Shown piece by piece: positions 11,101 through 22,694 of a stretch of DNA of 64,000 nucleotides. Numbering within the stretch: position 1 is the stretch's first letter; every line of letters begins with the position of its first letter. Below the pieces are notes generated by a model, which was not told where the DNA came from, ran no database searches, and saw only the letters and a program-made list of their open reading frames with translations. The stretch spans positions 1,860,001 through 1,924,000 of the forward strand of contig NC_089177.1 in the NCBI RefSeq assembly GCF_947507565.1, in the 5' to 3' direction. A program made the position numbers and the translations under genes. The DNA comes from Oscarella lobularis. Taxonomy: Eukaryota; Porifera; Homoscleromorpha; Homosclerophorida; Oscarellidae.

Positions 11101-14100
11101 CGTATTACATTAGCAAGAACGCTTAATTTCTGTTAAACCTTGGCGTTGTTCGAACAGGTACAAGACGAGTTCTATCAGTCTGATCAGGAAACTGGTCCAA
11201 TATAAGGTCCCTTGTGCGCTCGAACGGAACGCTTGCAAAGCGCATACTGACCATGCGCTGCAAATACGATTTTGGTAAAACTGAAAAAAAAAATCACACG
11301 GTGATGCAAAGAAGGCAAGGCGTACCATTACCGAATTCAGTCTTACATTTCCTAAAGTCGATATTATAAAGTTGACCTTCAATTGACACTACCAGACTTC
11401 CCCTAGCACTCGAGAAAGCTACCGCTTCCGGAATAGCATTCAGTTGGATTTCTCTGGAAGGAGGTCAATCAGAACCGCGGCGAGGCCTTCATCGGTCATT
11501 TCGTTCACCTCAAAAGCTTTCCCTCGTCATTCCACACTCGCACAGTCCCGTCCACACTACACGTCGCAAATATGTGAATCTTTTCGCAACACGAAAGAGC
11601 GAGAACGGCATCGTTGTGGTCTTCGTCAGGATCGTGAAAAGCTCGACCTGTAGCGTTAAGTAGCATTAAATGTTTCCCTCTATCACCCATTCCAAGGTAA
11701 GCTTAAACTTTTTTTGGCAAGATTGAATGCTGTCACGGCGTAGCTCGCACTTGAAGGATTTTGAAATACGGCGAAGAGGCTCTCTCGCACAATTGCCATG
11801 TGAGACGACACCTGCGGACAATAGAACGTCAGGAGCGGCGAGAAAGGATCAGCAGAAAACGGATACAGCCTCCACACTCTTAAAATTTTATCTAAATTTG
11901 AATGAAAAAAGTAATTGCAGACTAATGTCAATTTCATTAATTAGTACCATTGCCGAAGGTAACTACGACGTCTCTATTGGAGTTCGCCGTCATAGCGCTT
12001 ATTTCACCTTCATGAGCCTGAGAAAAATATCTAAATCAGATTGGATTCATTCTCGTCTTATATTCCTACTTTCACGCTACTGCTCGTTTTCCCGCTTTTA
12101 CTGTCCAACCAAACTAGCAACCCAAAGGTTGTGCCACCAAGCAATAGCGTTCTATCCTGAGGAGTGCCGACATCTCGGCCTCCCTGGGCTTGCAAGGCAA
12201 CCCCCAACCATTTATCCCTTGCTATAGCCTCTTGTAGCATTTCCTATACGAAAGGGAGTAAATGGCTAGCTACTTTCCCCTTTGTTCTACCTCATCCATA
12301 GTGTATTCATACATGAACAAGCATACTAATCTCCCTAAAATTATCTGAAATTGATATTAGCCAAAAAAAATAAAGCTTTCCTTTTACCTATATTGCTCTC
12401 TGTTTCTAGTAAGCCTACACGTCTAGATGGATGGGTCTTAGTGCTAAAAGCAAACACCTTTCCGCTATCACAGAGGCCAAATAAATCATCTAGGAAATGA
12501 CCTAGATGTATCCACTTCCCTAAGAGCTTCTTTCCTCTAACCTGTCTGTGGAGCATAAGCTAAGTCCCTGACACTTTCGCTAATGGGCAATAGAGCGGTG
12601 CTTATGATGTCTCCACTGGCAGGCGATAGAACATGCATTGCTCCGTTGTCACATAGCGCCAAAAGTCTTCGAGGCACCTACGAATTTAACGTACTATCAG
12701 TACTAGTACATGTAATACGCCACGTACTCGAGGGTGATTCGTATTCAGAAGTTTTTTTACTGGAGATCTACGCAAGCAAACAGTCTTAAACAGCATCAAC
12801 ATTTAGTCGGCCAACTAACCCAAGTTTTGCCAAAAAACTGTGAAGTTGATTGATAATCCACGTGTCTATGCAATTTGACGAATAAGAATAGAAACACTTG
12901 TGGTTTGGATGAACAGCAAGTCCATTAACAGGATGCATTGTTTCTAGCCTAAAAAGGACAAAAGAAGTGAAGCTGAATGCGTTTAACCCAAGCCATCAAC
13001 TTCAGACTTTTCAATCTCGTCTCCAGTGTCTAAGCACCAAACACGTATAGTTGTGTCCTCTGATCCTGTAATTAGGCGACGTCCGTACGGATGCATAACC
13101 AGGGAGGACACAGATTTCTTATGTCCTGCAAAGACGCGCTGAAGTCGAAACTCTTCATTCCATACTTTGACTAGAAGCAAGACAGCTATCACAGGCTGTA
13201 CAAAAAGAAAAAAAGAACCTAACCTGAGCCATCCTTTGCTCCAGTAAAAATCGCCCCCAACGCAGGCCAAAACAAAAGACTCGTTATAGGACGAGCATGA
13301 AGCTCTCTGTACGTTTTCAGATGCTTCGCTTCGTGAAGATTATGCACCTACAATGCACAAACGCACGCAGGATACATTTATATTATCTATATCCAACACA
13401 TGCTCACGTGGACAGCTGATCCGGAAACGACAAAAGAACGCTGAGAACGACTGGCTACTTTTTCCAAGTGTAAACAGCAAAGCTTCTCATTCAAACGCAT
13501 CCCACCCTATAAAACAAGTTTTTCCTAAATTAATTTAAACAGAATCTGAGCTCATTACGCTGATCTCCGTCCGAGGTACAATTATTTTTGATCCCCTTCG
13601 AAACATCCAACACTAGAGACGAGAAGTCTAAAGGCCCACTTCAGAATCTTAAACTTTTACAGTGACATTGCCTTGACCACAGGTCACTATTTCATTCGTC
13701 AAGTCATTATAAACAGCACTAAAGAAAATATACCTTACGCTTAAAAGATTACGTAAACACAGTATTGCTCTACCAGGAAATCTCAGTAGAGAAAGAAGTT
13801 TCAAATATGATATGAAATTGATGGTCAAAAAGCTATGACATCAAACAACAACGATTTCGCTGCATCATAAACGTTCACGACATCAAGTCTACCTTTAGCT
13901 TTGTTCCCCGATATCCAACATACTGGTTGCTCTTCGACGCGTACACGACACCACACAAATCGACGCTGAAGGGAATTCGCGTCGAATTTCGTCGCGCGTT
14001 CCAAATCTGAATTCCCCTTCCGTCCAGAGCAACGAGAACGTTTCGGGGTCGATGAAAGACGACCTGTCGAATCACGTTGTCGACCCGAAGCCTCTCCCCG

Positions 14101-14237
14101 GGAACGACGCCGTGCCGAATTTGAGTATCAAGCTCCATTTCTTCGCTTAGTGCCGAAGACGTAAATGATCGACGAGAATTCATCGATTGACGCCGTTCGT
14201 GCTGCAAAACACCACCCGCGGGGCTTTGTACGTCCAT
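8104..14237 (-). CDS. Large multi-exon WD40-repeat protein, possibly WDR87/WDR97-like
   Basis: Start ATG at 14237 (MDVQSPAGG); first exon runs to about 13895 and ends at VGYRGTKLK. Later exons encode WD40 blades: KVWNEEFRLQRVFAGHKKSV and TGSEDTTIRVW (about 13190-13000), LLLGGTTFGLLVWL (about 12150), HNDAVLALSCCEK and ATCSVDGTVRVWNDEGKLL (about 11640-11505). An acidic and Pro-rich exon follows (about 10439-9950; IPNSIILKDFLKG, then long Pro runs), then helical HEAT-like exons (about 9700-9226; WTVSHFVELLSQGL, FAIQSLCYAVRENFF) and a tail ending at 8104 (YVGEKK). Human WDR87/WDR97-type ciliary proteins have a comparable long WD40 plus C-terminal extension, but I cannot confirm orthology. Exon joins are approximate, and two genes on this strand cannot be excluded. 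It is convergent with mL38, 86 bp apart. Confidence 0.6.
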
Positions 14238-14338
14238 TTCGAGGGAGGATAGCAACCGAATAGCCGGGCCTTTCGAACATCAAAACACTCTCCTTTCTAA
14301 CGCGCGTTTGCTTTGTATCCGACACGCCCTCCTCAGCC
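14238..14338. promoter_or_regulatory. Bidirectional promoter region between WD40 gene and palmitoyltransferase
   Basis: Only 101 bp separate the two divergent start codons (ATG on minus at 14237, ATG on plus at 14339). Both 5' UTRs and any core promoters must share this space or overlap first exons. I see no TATA box at a convincing position. Confidence 0.5.
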
Positions 14339-15521
14339 ATGGCGTTCTTGAGCGGCCAGGACGGCCTCTGGTTTGTCTGGGATCCGTGCGGCATCATTTG
14401 CGTAGCTTTCACTTATGGTCTCATCGTTTTCGCTGACATTATTCTGCTTGTGACCGTCATTCTGCCGAGTCCGACCGCTTTTATGGCGCTCGCCTATCTC
14501 GTCTTTCACCTCTTGACGTTTCTCGCCGTCGCGTCTCACATGCGAGCTATGCTAACTGATCCTGTAAGCACACAAATTTAGAATTACAGTAGCAACATCC
14601 GCATCGGCAGGGTGCGGTTCCGCGCGAATCGATCAGCGCGGAAGCGGTTCAAGTGAGAAATAGCCAGGGCGAAAATCTGCGTCACTGTCGAACATGTCAA
14701 ACGATAAAACCTATTCGAGCACATCACTGCAGGTATCCATACTTTTGATTGGGTAAGCGGGAAGGCGAAAATTATTTAGTATCTGCCACCGCTGTATAAG
14801 AAAGATGGATCATCACTGTCCCTGGTGAGAGTGCGTATTTCGTTCAATTTTGTTGTTGACGTTTTGTCACAGGGTTAACAATTGCGTTGGAGAAAACAAT
14901 CAGAAATTTTTCGTGCTTTTTACTGTATGTATTCAGCTGGCTTAATTAAGTACATGTTTTCATCTTTTTTTTGTAGTTTTATATATTTGTTATATCTATC
15001 TTCGCTCTTGCTATGGGAGTCTACACAATGATCCAATGTGTGTCAAGTGATTTTCAGGGTATGATATATAGTAATTTATACACTCAGTGTTCATTTAATG
15101 ACTCGATTCAATTTAGGCTGTGGTGTGCTCTCGCGCGGCGCATCGTTTCTCTTTCTTGTTCTCCTTCTTTTCGAATCCGTCCTTTTTGCTCTCTTCACTC
15201 TCATCATGTGCTTGACTCAACTCCATGCAATATGCACTGACGAAACGGTAGGACGGCGCGGATCTCTTCACTACTGGTAATCAGTTTTAAAGTCGTCATT
15301 TCATTTAGTACATAGAACAGCTGAAACGAGAAGAGAAGAAACGAAGAGCATCTCTGTAAGAAAAGATCAATACAACACTGGTTGTTTGAAAGTTGTGCTG
15401 TAGCGTGGAAAATCTTGAATGCGTTTTTGGTGGCAAGGCGTCACTCCAGTGGCTCTCTCCTTTCACAAGGCCACCCTGCTATCTTAGGAAACGCGAACCC
15501 CGGCTTCTCCACGAAGTTTAA
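14339..15521 (+). CDS. DHHC palmitoyltransferase, ZDHHC3/7-like
   Basis: Adds palmitate to cysteines of membrane-associated proteins, typically at the Golgi. Eight exons with fully consistent phases: 14339-14563, 14611-14732, 14780-14824, 14873-14924, 14977-15058, 15117-15247, 15309-15355, 15404-15521; 273 codons. Two N-terminal membrane segments (about residues 12-65), then the Cys-rich catalytic domain: [36 protein letters not shown] with the catalytic DHHC, then [11 protein letters not shown] and two more membrane segments ([14 protein letters not shown] and [16 protein letters not shown]). The TDE...QL motif region ([18 protein letters not shown]) and the C-terminal GG...SLQWLSPF are characteristic of the ZDHHC3/7 branch. 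Confidence 0.92.
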
Positions 15522-15707
15522 TCTGAAAAAAGTGTCACTAGTTTGCATGGTACAGTAGCTTCTTCCACTTGTTACGTTGGTAGTTGTCGTATGTAAAGGT
15601 CACTCACTAATCGATACCAAATTTTGTTTCTTATTTCAGGCCAGGCCCTTTTTCCCGGATGTCTGGGAGAGAAGGTTAGGGAAGGGCCTGACTTTGTAGT
15701 AGGATTC
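15522..15707. other. Intergenic, with a small hairpin
   Basis: No gene seen. CAGGCCCTT at 15642-15650 pairs with AAGGGCCTG at 15682-15690 (9-bp stem). The palmitoyltransferase 3' UTR probably extends here. Confidence 0.4.
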
Positions 15708-16001
15708 TTACTTTCTAGCTTCTTTTGACGGAAAAAGGATGCTGATTGCCAATTCAATTTGTGTGCGAATTAGCCTCTCAATTACGCGCTGTGCACGTAA
15801 GAGTTTCAGTTTCCGTGAAATCTCGTTTACATTTCTGGTTTTCTGCCATTGGTTGTTGATAGCTCTCTGCGCACACCCAACAGTAGTATGACCGGTATGA
15901 CCTGGTTGCCGTCGTGCCACGTGATCGATGATAAGCGTAAGAGCCGAATTGGTCGAACCGACGGCTAAAAAAGCGTTAAAAATTGAAAAGTGCAAAACCA
16001 A
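15708..16001 (-). CDS. Possible terminal exon of a small unknown gene
   Basis: A minus-strand frame that begins after a good acceptor (TTTTTTAG near 15970) and reads VGSTNSALTLIIDHVARR, a Gln/Asn segment, then the basic helix SRKLKLLRAQRVIERLIRTQ, and stops after SKEARK at 15708. The mix of residues looks like a real helical protein but matches no family I know. A possible upstream exon with donor GTAAG near 16070 runs straight into the palindrome at 16088-16146, so I cannot find a start codon. Confidence 0.35.
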   Translation of the reverse strand: MVLHFSIFNAFLAVGSTNSALTLIIDHVARRQPGHTGHTTVGCAQRAINNQWQKTRNVNEISRKLKLLRAQRVIERLIRTQIELAISILFPSKEARK

Positions 16002-16087
16002 ATAAAAATGACGAAGTAAAGTCTACCTACTACTTTGAATCTCTAAAAAATCTTCAAAGTATCTTACCACTTGCTGACTTGATGATT

Positions 16088-16146
16088 CGGCCGTCAGTTT
16101 CGTGGAGTGGAGTTCATTGAACTCCACTCCACGAAACTGACGGCCG
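16088..16146. repeat. Perfect 59-bp palindrome
   Basis: Bases 16088-16116 and 16118-16146 are exact reverse complements (29 bp) around a single central T at 16117. Arms start CGGCCGTCAGTTTCG. Flanks do not continue the symmetry. It sits about 245 bp before the LRRCC1 start and next to the candidate exon on the other strand. Confidence 0.95.
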
Positions 16147-16390
16147 TTTCGGTGATGGCTGCTCTTTGTGCTTCCCCGGCGGCTTCCTTATCCGGAACCC
16201 AAATGCATAGATGTAATTACTGTACATCCATGCTCCATGCTAGCTGGCCCTTGCTAGCTAGCATGCCTGTCTGCCTGTCACGTGCGCAACAGAGCACGTT
16301 CCCAGTGGCAAGTTCCAGGGCATCGCTTTAACGCGCGCTTTCTCCACTGCAAACGGCTAGCTTCGGCACAACGGTATTCGTTGTTCCCTG
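16147..16390. other. LRRCC1 upstream region
   Basis: No gene seen. Contains the self-complementary cluster around GCTAGC (about 16240-16265), where TGCTAGCTGG and TTGCTAGCTAGCATGC form short inverted repeats. Probably the LRRCC1 5' UTR and promoter. Confidence 0.4.
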
Positions 16391-19300
16391 ATGTCGGACG
16401 AATTATCGATAGTGGACGCTCATGTGACGTCTATGGGTTCACTACCGCTCGTTTCTCGCCTCGTCACCGTCAACCTTCACTGCAATTCGATTGTTCGAAT
16501 GGAGAACTTGGATGCGCTGCGACTTCTTACTCATCTTGATCTTTCATCGAACAAAATTAAGCATATGACAGGAATGGACAATCTCGCATCTTTGCGAACG
16601 CTTAATCTCGCCTGCAATCGAATTGGAATCGTCGAAGGACTCAAGGAACTGAAGTAAGACGGTAGACTTCACTGTAAAGATCTCTTAGCACATGAGTGCA
16701 TGGTGTGGTTTTGTTCGTATTTAATTACTGTAATGTGGTAGAGCCTCGTAGTACCCAGAGATTGTCTCGGCTCGCTCAGGCGAGGAAGGTCTGGCTACGA
16801 GGCTACTGTATCTACGTAGGCAGGCGTTCACGCGCTCATTTGCATATTCTAGGCGTCTGAAAAGGCTCGATCTTTCTTTCAATCGGCTGACGTCAGTGTC
16901 CGGCTTGGGTGAGCAGGCGGGCTCCCAGTATTCGCTTCAATCGATTTTTCTGCATGGAAATCAGATTAGAGCGCTTGATCATGTAATTCAAAGTATTTCT
17001 GGACTTGAGCATATGAGGGAGTTGAGCCTTCGGGAGAATCCGCTGTGCAAGGCAACTAACCAATGGCGTTCAATGCTACTGGCTTCCCTTTATCATCTTG
17101 AAATTCTTGATGGGGTGGATCATAAGGGAAAGGGAATGCTTACAGTGAGTGAGGAAGATAATTTGGAGGACATCCCTGGCATTCAACGATACTTGAAATA
17201 CCTAAGGACGTCGTCTAGTGCAGCTGAGGCAAGAGTGTTAAAAGAATATGTAGCTTGTTTGCAGGTCATGTGCAGCCAATTGTAGCTTTTTTACAACAAT
17301 TCTAATATTACCTAGTACTGAACCACAGCTGCTTAATTGATTAGCGAATATCGATTATTTATAGCTTTGTTTTGTTAGGAATCTAGTCAATCTACTGCTG
17401 TTAATACGCCTCACATTGATGAAGTTCTAGAGAAACATCGTTCCAGTAAAATTTTGAGCCATGCTTCATTCTCTGAATCGTCTAGTCATGGGCGTATTCC
17501 TCTAGAAAAACAACGTCAGCAGCATTCACGGGCAAATTTAATTTAAATATCGATTGTTTTTCCTTTACCTTGGGATCTTGTTTGTAGGGTGATGATCGGC
17601 TGAAGGAATTGGAAGAGAAACTGATTGCCATTGCTTCTCAACAGGTAACGTTATTCCTCAGAAAAATTCTTTTTTGTTTTGTGCGTTCACTCTTTCTCTA
17701 AGGCTGCCATACTAAGTGCTCAATCACTGAAGGAGGTGGAAGCGGAAAGTGGGACATATTGTTCAGCGTCGGAGAAAGAGAAAGGCAAATTCGTCTTTCT
17801 TTATTGATGTCGTTTTTAGTTAGAACTGTGTTTTAGAGGGCGATATTACTACGAGTCAAAAGACGCGTAGACGCGTTGGACTGTCATCTCATAACACAAA
17901 GAAATCTTCTGGGGATCACGAACCGTTATCGCCGTCTTCGTCGCCGACACAAAAGCGATTGACGTCAGTAGAAGAAGATAAACGACGGAGAAATGCAATT
18001 GCAAGGAGACGTTTATCCGAACGCAAAGCGACAACAAGGGGACCTGCAATGTCAGAAGTAAGGATCATTAGTTTAGGTGTTCATCAAAACATGGTCTCTC
18101 ACAGCTAATAGCCGAGTTGGACGAGGAACGAGATAGGCGTTTTAAGGCGGAGCAGGCGGCTAGAAAACTAGTTGAACACTTGAAGTTACTGGAGCAGAAG
18201 GGTACAAGAACTAAAGGAGCGGCTTGGATTGCAAATAAGCCAATCAATTTTTTAGTGTCAGAGCAGCAGCAGCAGCAGGAGACAGTTCTTGTTAAACTCT
18301 CACAGTTGCAGCTAATTCTGCGTCAGGAGAAGCAAAATAGGGCCAATTTTCAGGATCAGTACGAGAAAACGCGGGTACCCATGTCTAAATCAAATGTAGG
18401 AAGGTTTGAACTGCCGTGCTCTAGTCTCGAGCTGCGGAGATGGAAGAAGAGCTTTCGTTGCGTCAAGAGCAATTGGAGGAGTATCGACTCTCCTTGAAAG
18501 ATCTGGAAACTGCTACTGCTAAATTGGAAGCGGAGAGATTGCAGGAAGAAGCCAGTTGGGTAAAGAACTGTGAACTCTCCTTTACTTATACGACTTAAGT
18601 GATTGTGTAGAAAAAATCGAAGTATGAGACTCAAACGCGTCTTCAAGCCATGAAACATGAATTAGAACTGAGTCGTGCAAGCATCAAGCAGTATAAAGAA
18701 GAGGTAGAAAAATTGCAGCAACTTTTGGCTGCAAGAGAACAGGAGCACAGGTAGAGTGATTACGACAAACGTACGGAACACGTGTTGATTTGAATCTAAG
18801 GGTTGAAATGGCGTATCGGATTGACCCGAATCGCCCCGAAATAAAGGCGATTGTTCGACTGGAATTAGAAAGGGAGAAAGAGCGGTTTGAATACAAGATA
18901 AAACACTTGGAAGAGAAGTTGCGTGAGAAAGACGGAGAATACATTAAACTGGAAGATGAATTTCGCATGGCGTTGCACATTGAAGAAAAACGCTTCCAGG
19001 AGGTAAGCTGCATGGAATGAGGGCGTTTCCTATGATGATGTTTATCAGCTTCAAGCTGCGTTTGAAAAGGCGGCCGAAGAAGGAAGTACACATAAGAGGG
19101 CAGCTCGGTTGGCGAGCGAGAAAGAGGCGAAAGCCAGTGCAATGTTGGCAGAAATGACGACGGTTGGACTGTTTCAATTCTTGCGTCAGTAGCAATCCTT
19201 TGTTTGCAGATGATAAAGGAGCAAAAAGAGCGAATAGCTGCTCTGTCAAAGTCAAGAAAAGAAGCCGTTGAAGATTATAAGGTGGGTGAGAGACGACAGG

Positions 19301-20685
19301 AACAGTTCCTCGACACCTTTATCTCGTCAGGGACGGTGGGACGAGAGCGAAGCAAATCTTCAGAAGGCAAGGAAAGAGTTGGTTCGGCTGACGGGAGTTG
19401 AAGAGGTGCCACCCGTCCACGCGAAGAGGCTATTCTTGATTAGCACTTTGTCTCCTCGTAGGAAAAAGGGAAGTTGATGGGACAGATAGCTGCTCAAGAG
19501 TCCGTGATCGAAGGACTAAGACAGGAGAGAAAATTGTGGGGCCACGAACTGGCTCAGCAAGGTTTGAAAAAAAAGAAAAAATTCAATTCTTCTGCACTCC
19601 TGCTTTAGGTGCGAATCTGGCTCAAGATCGCGGCAGGATGGAGTCGGAGATAACGAGCCTTCAAGCCGAAGTGACCCATCTTAAGCGACAGACGGAAGTA
19701 CGTGACCTTGCTTCTGCTCCTGCAGCCTGAGAGAAGGAAGACATTTTGTAGAGAGATGCTGATACGATATTGATTAAATCCAAAATGCTGGAAGATCAGA
19801 CAAACACAATCAGGCAGTTGAAGCAGGTACAGCCACAAACAGATAAAATGTCAATTCACTGATTGCTTCCTACGCGTTGTTTCTAAGACCGTAGCACAAC
19901 ACGCTGAAGAACTAAGTTCCTCGAAAGACCAATCGCAAGAAATTTATCAAGAATTGGAATCTCAGAATCGCGCTCTCCAAGTCAGTTAAATTAACACGGC
20001 GTTTCTCTCAACATCTCACATCTGTCCTTAGGATCGCGTTGAAGTGCTGCAAGAGAGGAAAGAAGATCTGAAACTAGAATTGGCTACTACGAAAGAAGAT
20101 CTTGATTGTTGCAAATCAAGTCACAAGTTCCGAACAAGTTTCTGTAGCTGTTCGTGTCATCCTTTTAGTCATGTTTTAGGAAACTAAAGGAGCAATGGGA
20201 CAGTCGACTTGAGGCTTTTCGCGGTCTGGAAATTGAAATGCAGAACGTCAAAGAAACTTTTGCGTCAAAAATTAAAGAGTTGACGGACTTGAAGCGCAAG
20301 GCTGAAGAGGAAAGCAGGTGCCTAGTTCCGGTGTGCATGTGCGCTGATTTGTAGGGCTTTATGACAGAGCTGCAACGTCTCGTCTACGATCTTGTGACGA
20401 CGCTTTTCGGCGACAGTTGGATGCGAAGGAACAAAGCCACGAGACGGAATTGGATCATCTTAGAAAAGAGATGCAGCTGGAAGTGGATATAGCCCATAGA
20501 AAGGTCATATTACTTTCTTAGCAGACGCAAAGTAGTGTATACAGTATGGTTTTCGACAGGTGGCGGATGTTGAAGACGAAATGAGGGTGATTTTGACTGA
20601 ATCTGCGAAGGAACGAAAGCAAATGGAATCGCGACTTCTCAAGCTTAGCAGAGCTTTTCAAGAAGTGGAGCAAGGACTGGATTAG
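16391..20685 (+). CDS. LRRCC1: Leucine-rich repeat and coiled-coil protein LRRCC1 (CLERC)
   Basis: A centrosome/centriole-associated protein. Exon 1 16391-16653 and exon 2 16853-17264 give about five LRRs: VNLHCNSIVRMENLDALR, LDLSSNKIKHMTGMDNL, LNLACNRIGIVEGLKEL, LDLSFNRLTSVSGL, then a cap with LREN..CKATNQWR...LEILDG. Many short exons follow, with 45-60-nt introns, encoding a long coiled coil. Hallmarks shared with human LRRCC1 in the same order: LDEERDRRFKAEQAARKL (about 18115), a block ending EDEFRMALHIEEKRFQE (about 18950-19000), ERKLWGHELAQQG then LAQDRGRMESEI (about 19520-19650), MLEDQTNTIRQLKQ (about 19780), and a terminal coil ending LSRAFQEVEQGLD. A CAG run at 18260-18278 gives a short polyGln. 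Only exons 1 and 2 were mapped exactly; the rest of the span is approximate in its joins. Confidence 0.88.
16738..16806. repeat. Small foldback in LRRCC1 intron 1
   Basis: AGCCTCGTAG at 16742-16751 pairs with CTACGAGGCT at 16795-16804; GTAG lies outside each arm. The loop is GC-rich. It may be a tiny MITE inserted in the intron, which at 199 nt is several times longer than other introns of this gene. Confidence 0.5.
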
Positions 20686-21018
20686 TGAAGGCAGAGTCTG
20701 TGGGAATGGGTTCGAGGGTTCTCAATAGTTTTTGTACAGCCAGGCATAGACGCGTCTACCTATTTGGTCATACCATAGGCCTAGATGGGTCATTCATTGA
20801 TGCTCTAGAAGACGCTTTTAGCTCTGTACACTCGTGCACCGTTTCAGCACGGATACAGTAGTTAGTATCCGTGGTTTCAGAGTGTCGATCGAACCATAGA
20901 TGTATGAGAGACCTGAGAGAGCCCCTGAGAGACCGGCGGCCTGAGAGAGAGCAATGTGTGCATGCGTGGAGCTTCGAAGATCACCTGATTCGTGCCCAAA
21001 GCGAAAGGCATTCTTACC
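20686..21018. other. Intergenic region between LRRCC1 and LRRC20
   Basis: No gene seen. Contains GAGAGAC/CTGAGAGA purine-rich repeats near 20905-20952. Likely LRRCC1 3' UTR and LRRC20 promoter. Confidence 0.5.
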
Positions 21019-21573
21019 ATGGCTGACGACGTCGCTCGTGTCGCGCGTCGGTGTAGCGAAGCGCGCGAAAGTCTAGACCTTGATCTGAACGACTGTCGCC
21101 TCATGAGAGTCCCCGACGCTGTGTACGCTCTCATGCGAGAAGTGCCTCTAAGAGGAATCACACTCTGCAGTAATCGCATCAAAAGACTTCTTCCTAGCTT
21201 TGTGAACTGTTTCCGCGGGATTCTCGGTGAGAAAAGCCAAAATTGATCGAGTCGAAACCACGTACCGGTATTCGCAGAATTAAATCTAAGCGGCAATCGT
21301 CTTTCTGCTCTTCCCGACGAAATGATTCACATGGACGCTTTGAAGTCGTTAGATTTGTCGTCGAATCGATTCACCGAGTTTCCTATCGTCATTTTCTCCC
21401 TCGCTTCCCTCGAGAGGATCTCAGCTGCAGACAATCAAATTCAAACTATCGAAGTCCATAACTTCGAACTTATGTCGTCCCTGAGCGAGATAAATTTGAT
21501 AAATAATCCTTTGGATTCGTCTGTTGCAGAAGCCCTACGGACGTTGCGTGTTTGCAAAGCCAAAATTGAGTAA
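21019..21573 (+). CDS. LRRC20: Leucine-rich repeat-containing protein 20
   Basis: A small LRR protein of unknown biochemical role. Two exons, 21019-21226 and 21278-21573, phases consistent, 167 codons (human LRRC20 is 184). It begins MADDVARVARRCSEA and LDLDLNDCRLMRVPDAVY, closely paralleling the family's VARVARKVN...LDLAECKLVSFP start. LRRs follow: ITLCSNRIKRLLPSF, LNLSGNRLSALPDEM, LDLSSNRFTEFPIVI, ISAADNQIQTIEV, INLINNPLDSSV. The start at 21019 fits the conserved N-terminus better than an upstream alternative codon. It converges on the next gene with 50 bp between stops. Confidence 0.85.
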
Positions 21574-21623
21574 AGATTTGTGGCATATGCATCAGCAGAA
21601 CAGTTCAAGCATTTGTACCGTTT

Positions 21624-22546
21624 TTACCTATTTACTTTTAGCGAATATTCAAATAGCAAGAAATTGTAGCTTTCGTGGGTATCATCTCTGCACGTTTGAA
21701 GCGCAAGTCCTCGACTGGGCTTCAGTGCATCTCCGAACAGGTGAGCTACAGCAAGGGAGCTTTGTGCAGAAGTAAAAGCAACCGTACGGTTAGGATGAAG
21801 TTCCACGCGGATGTCCCAGTTGCTGATGAGGGAGCCACTATGCATCTGAACGTGCTCTTCAAACGAGCACGTAGCGCCAGTAGCGCTACCACCGTCAGCC
21901 CAAACTTCGCCGCCGGTATAATACGTAAATCCGACGCATTTTACGTCGTCGCATATTAGAATGGACGGATCGCTCGCTGCGGTTGGTCTCGTTCTGAAAA
22001 AATTAAGCTTCACAGAGTACGTGACGTCATCTTTGAGACTCCCGACTTCCGCCAGAGAAACCTTTGAAAGGGAAATCGTATGAGAACGGACCTGAACCGG
22101 TTACCATGCGTGCCTTGAATAATTTGCTCTTGGACGTTACTCCGGGCCCGAATGCGATTCCTCCAGCCACTACAGCAGACGGAGTTTCAAAAAATTCCGC
22201 TTGTTCGTCAAGCCACATTGGTGACATGTATTGATAGGCTATCTCCGTCTAAAATGATAGAGAGAATTAGCTCGGTCGGCTCAAACCACCTACCCATAGA
22301 GACGACGTTACATTCGTTTCAGATTCCTAAGGTTGAATAATATAATGGTGAGGCCGTTTCTAAACTGTTTTCTACCTTTGTAGCACCCGGTGCCAATTCT
22401 TGGTATCTATCGAATGGCATGCAGATGACTGGACCCGAGGATGGTATAATGGCGACTTGACTGTCAGTGCAGGCCTCTGAAGCGACAATTTCTACCGACT
22501 TGAAACAAACATGGATGAGAAATGCGAGGATGAAGCTCATAACCAT
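21624..22546 (-). CDS. Secreted protein of unknown family
   Basis: Four minus-strand exons, all joined in phase 0: 22546-22376, 22326-22294, 22248-22105, 22061-21624; 261 codons. A signal peptide (MVMSFILAFLIHVCF) starts it. The mature part has a few cysteines (SGPVICMPFDRY; ILICDDVKCVGF; ATCSFEEH; LQTCRDD), sites for N-glycosylation (NVTS, NRTV) and alternating beta-like sequence (YSVKLNFFRTR, NWDIRVELHPNRTVAF). It looks like an all-beta extracellular domain, but I do not recognise the family. It is divergent from the glycosidase gene, 148 bp between start codons. Confidence 0.7.
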
Positions 22547-22694
22547 GCTGCTGAGCAGAACGTGGTCTCCGCGAAGTCTTGTAGGTAAATGAGACGCATC
22601 TTTGGGCGGCTACGCCCTGGAGACGGAGACAAATTGGAGGCAAATTGGAAGGGGGCGGAATCGTCACGTGAATGCACAGTTGAGTACTGCATCG
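22547..22694. promoter_or_regulatory. Shared upstream region of two divergent secreted-protein genes
   Basis: 148 bp lie between the minus-strand ATG at 22546 and the plus-strand ATG at 22695. Both genes encode signal peptides, so co-expression from a bidirectional promoter is plausible. No specific motif identified. Confidence 0.4.
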
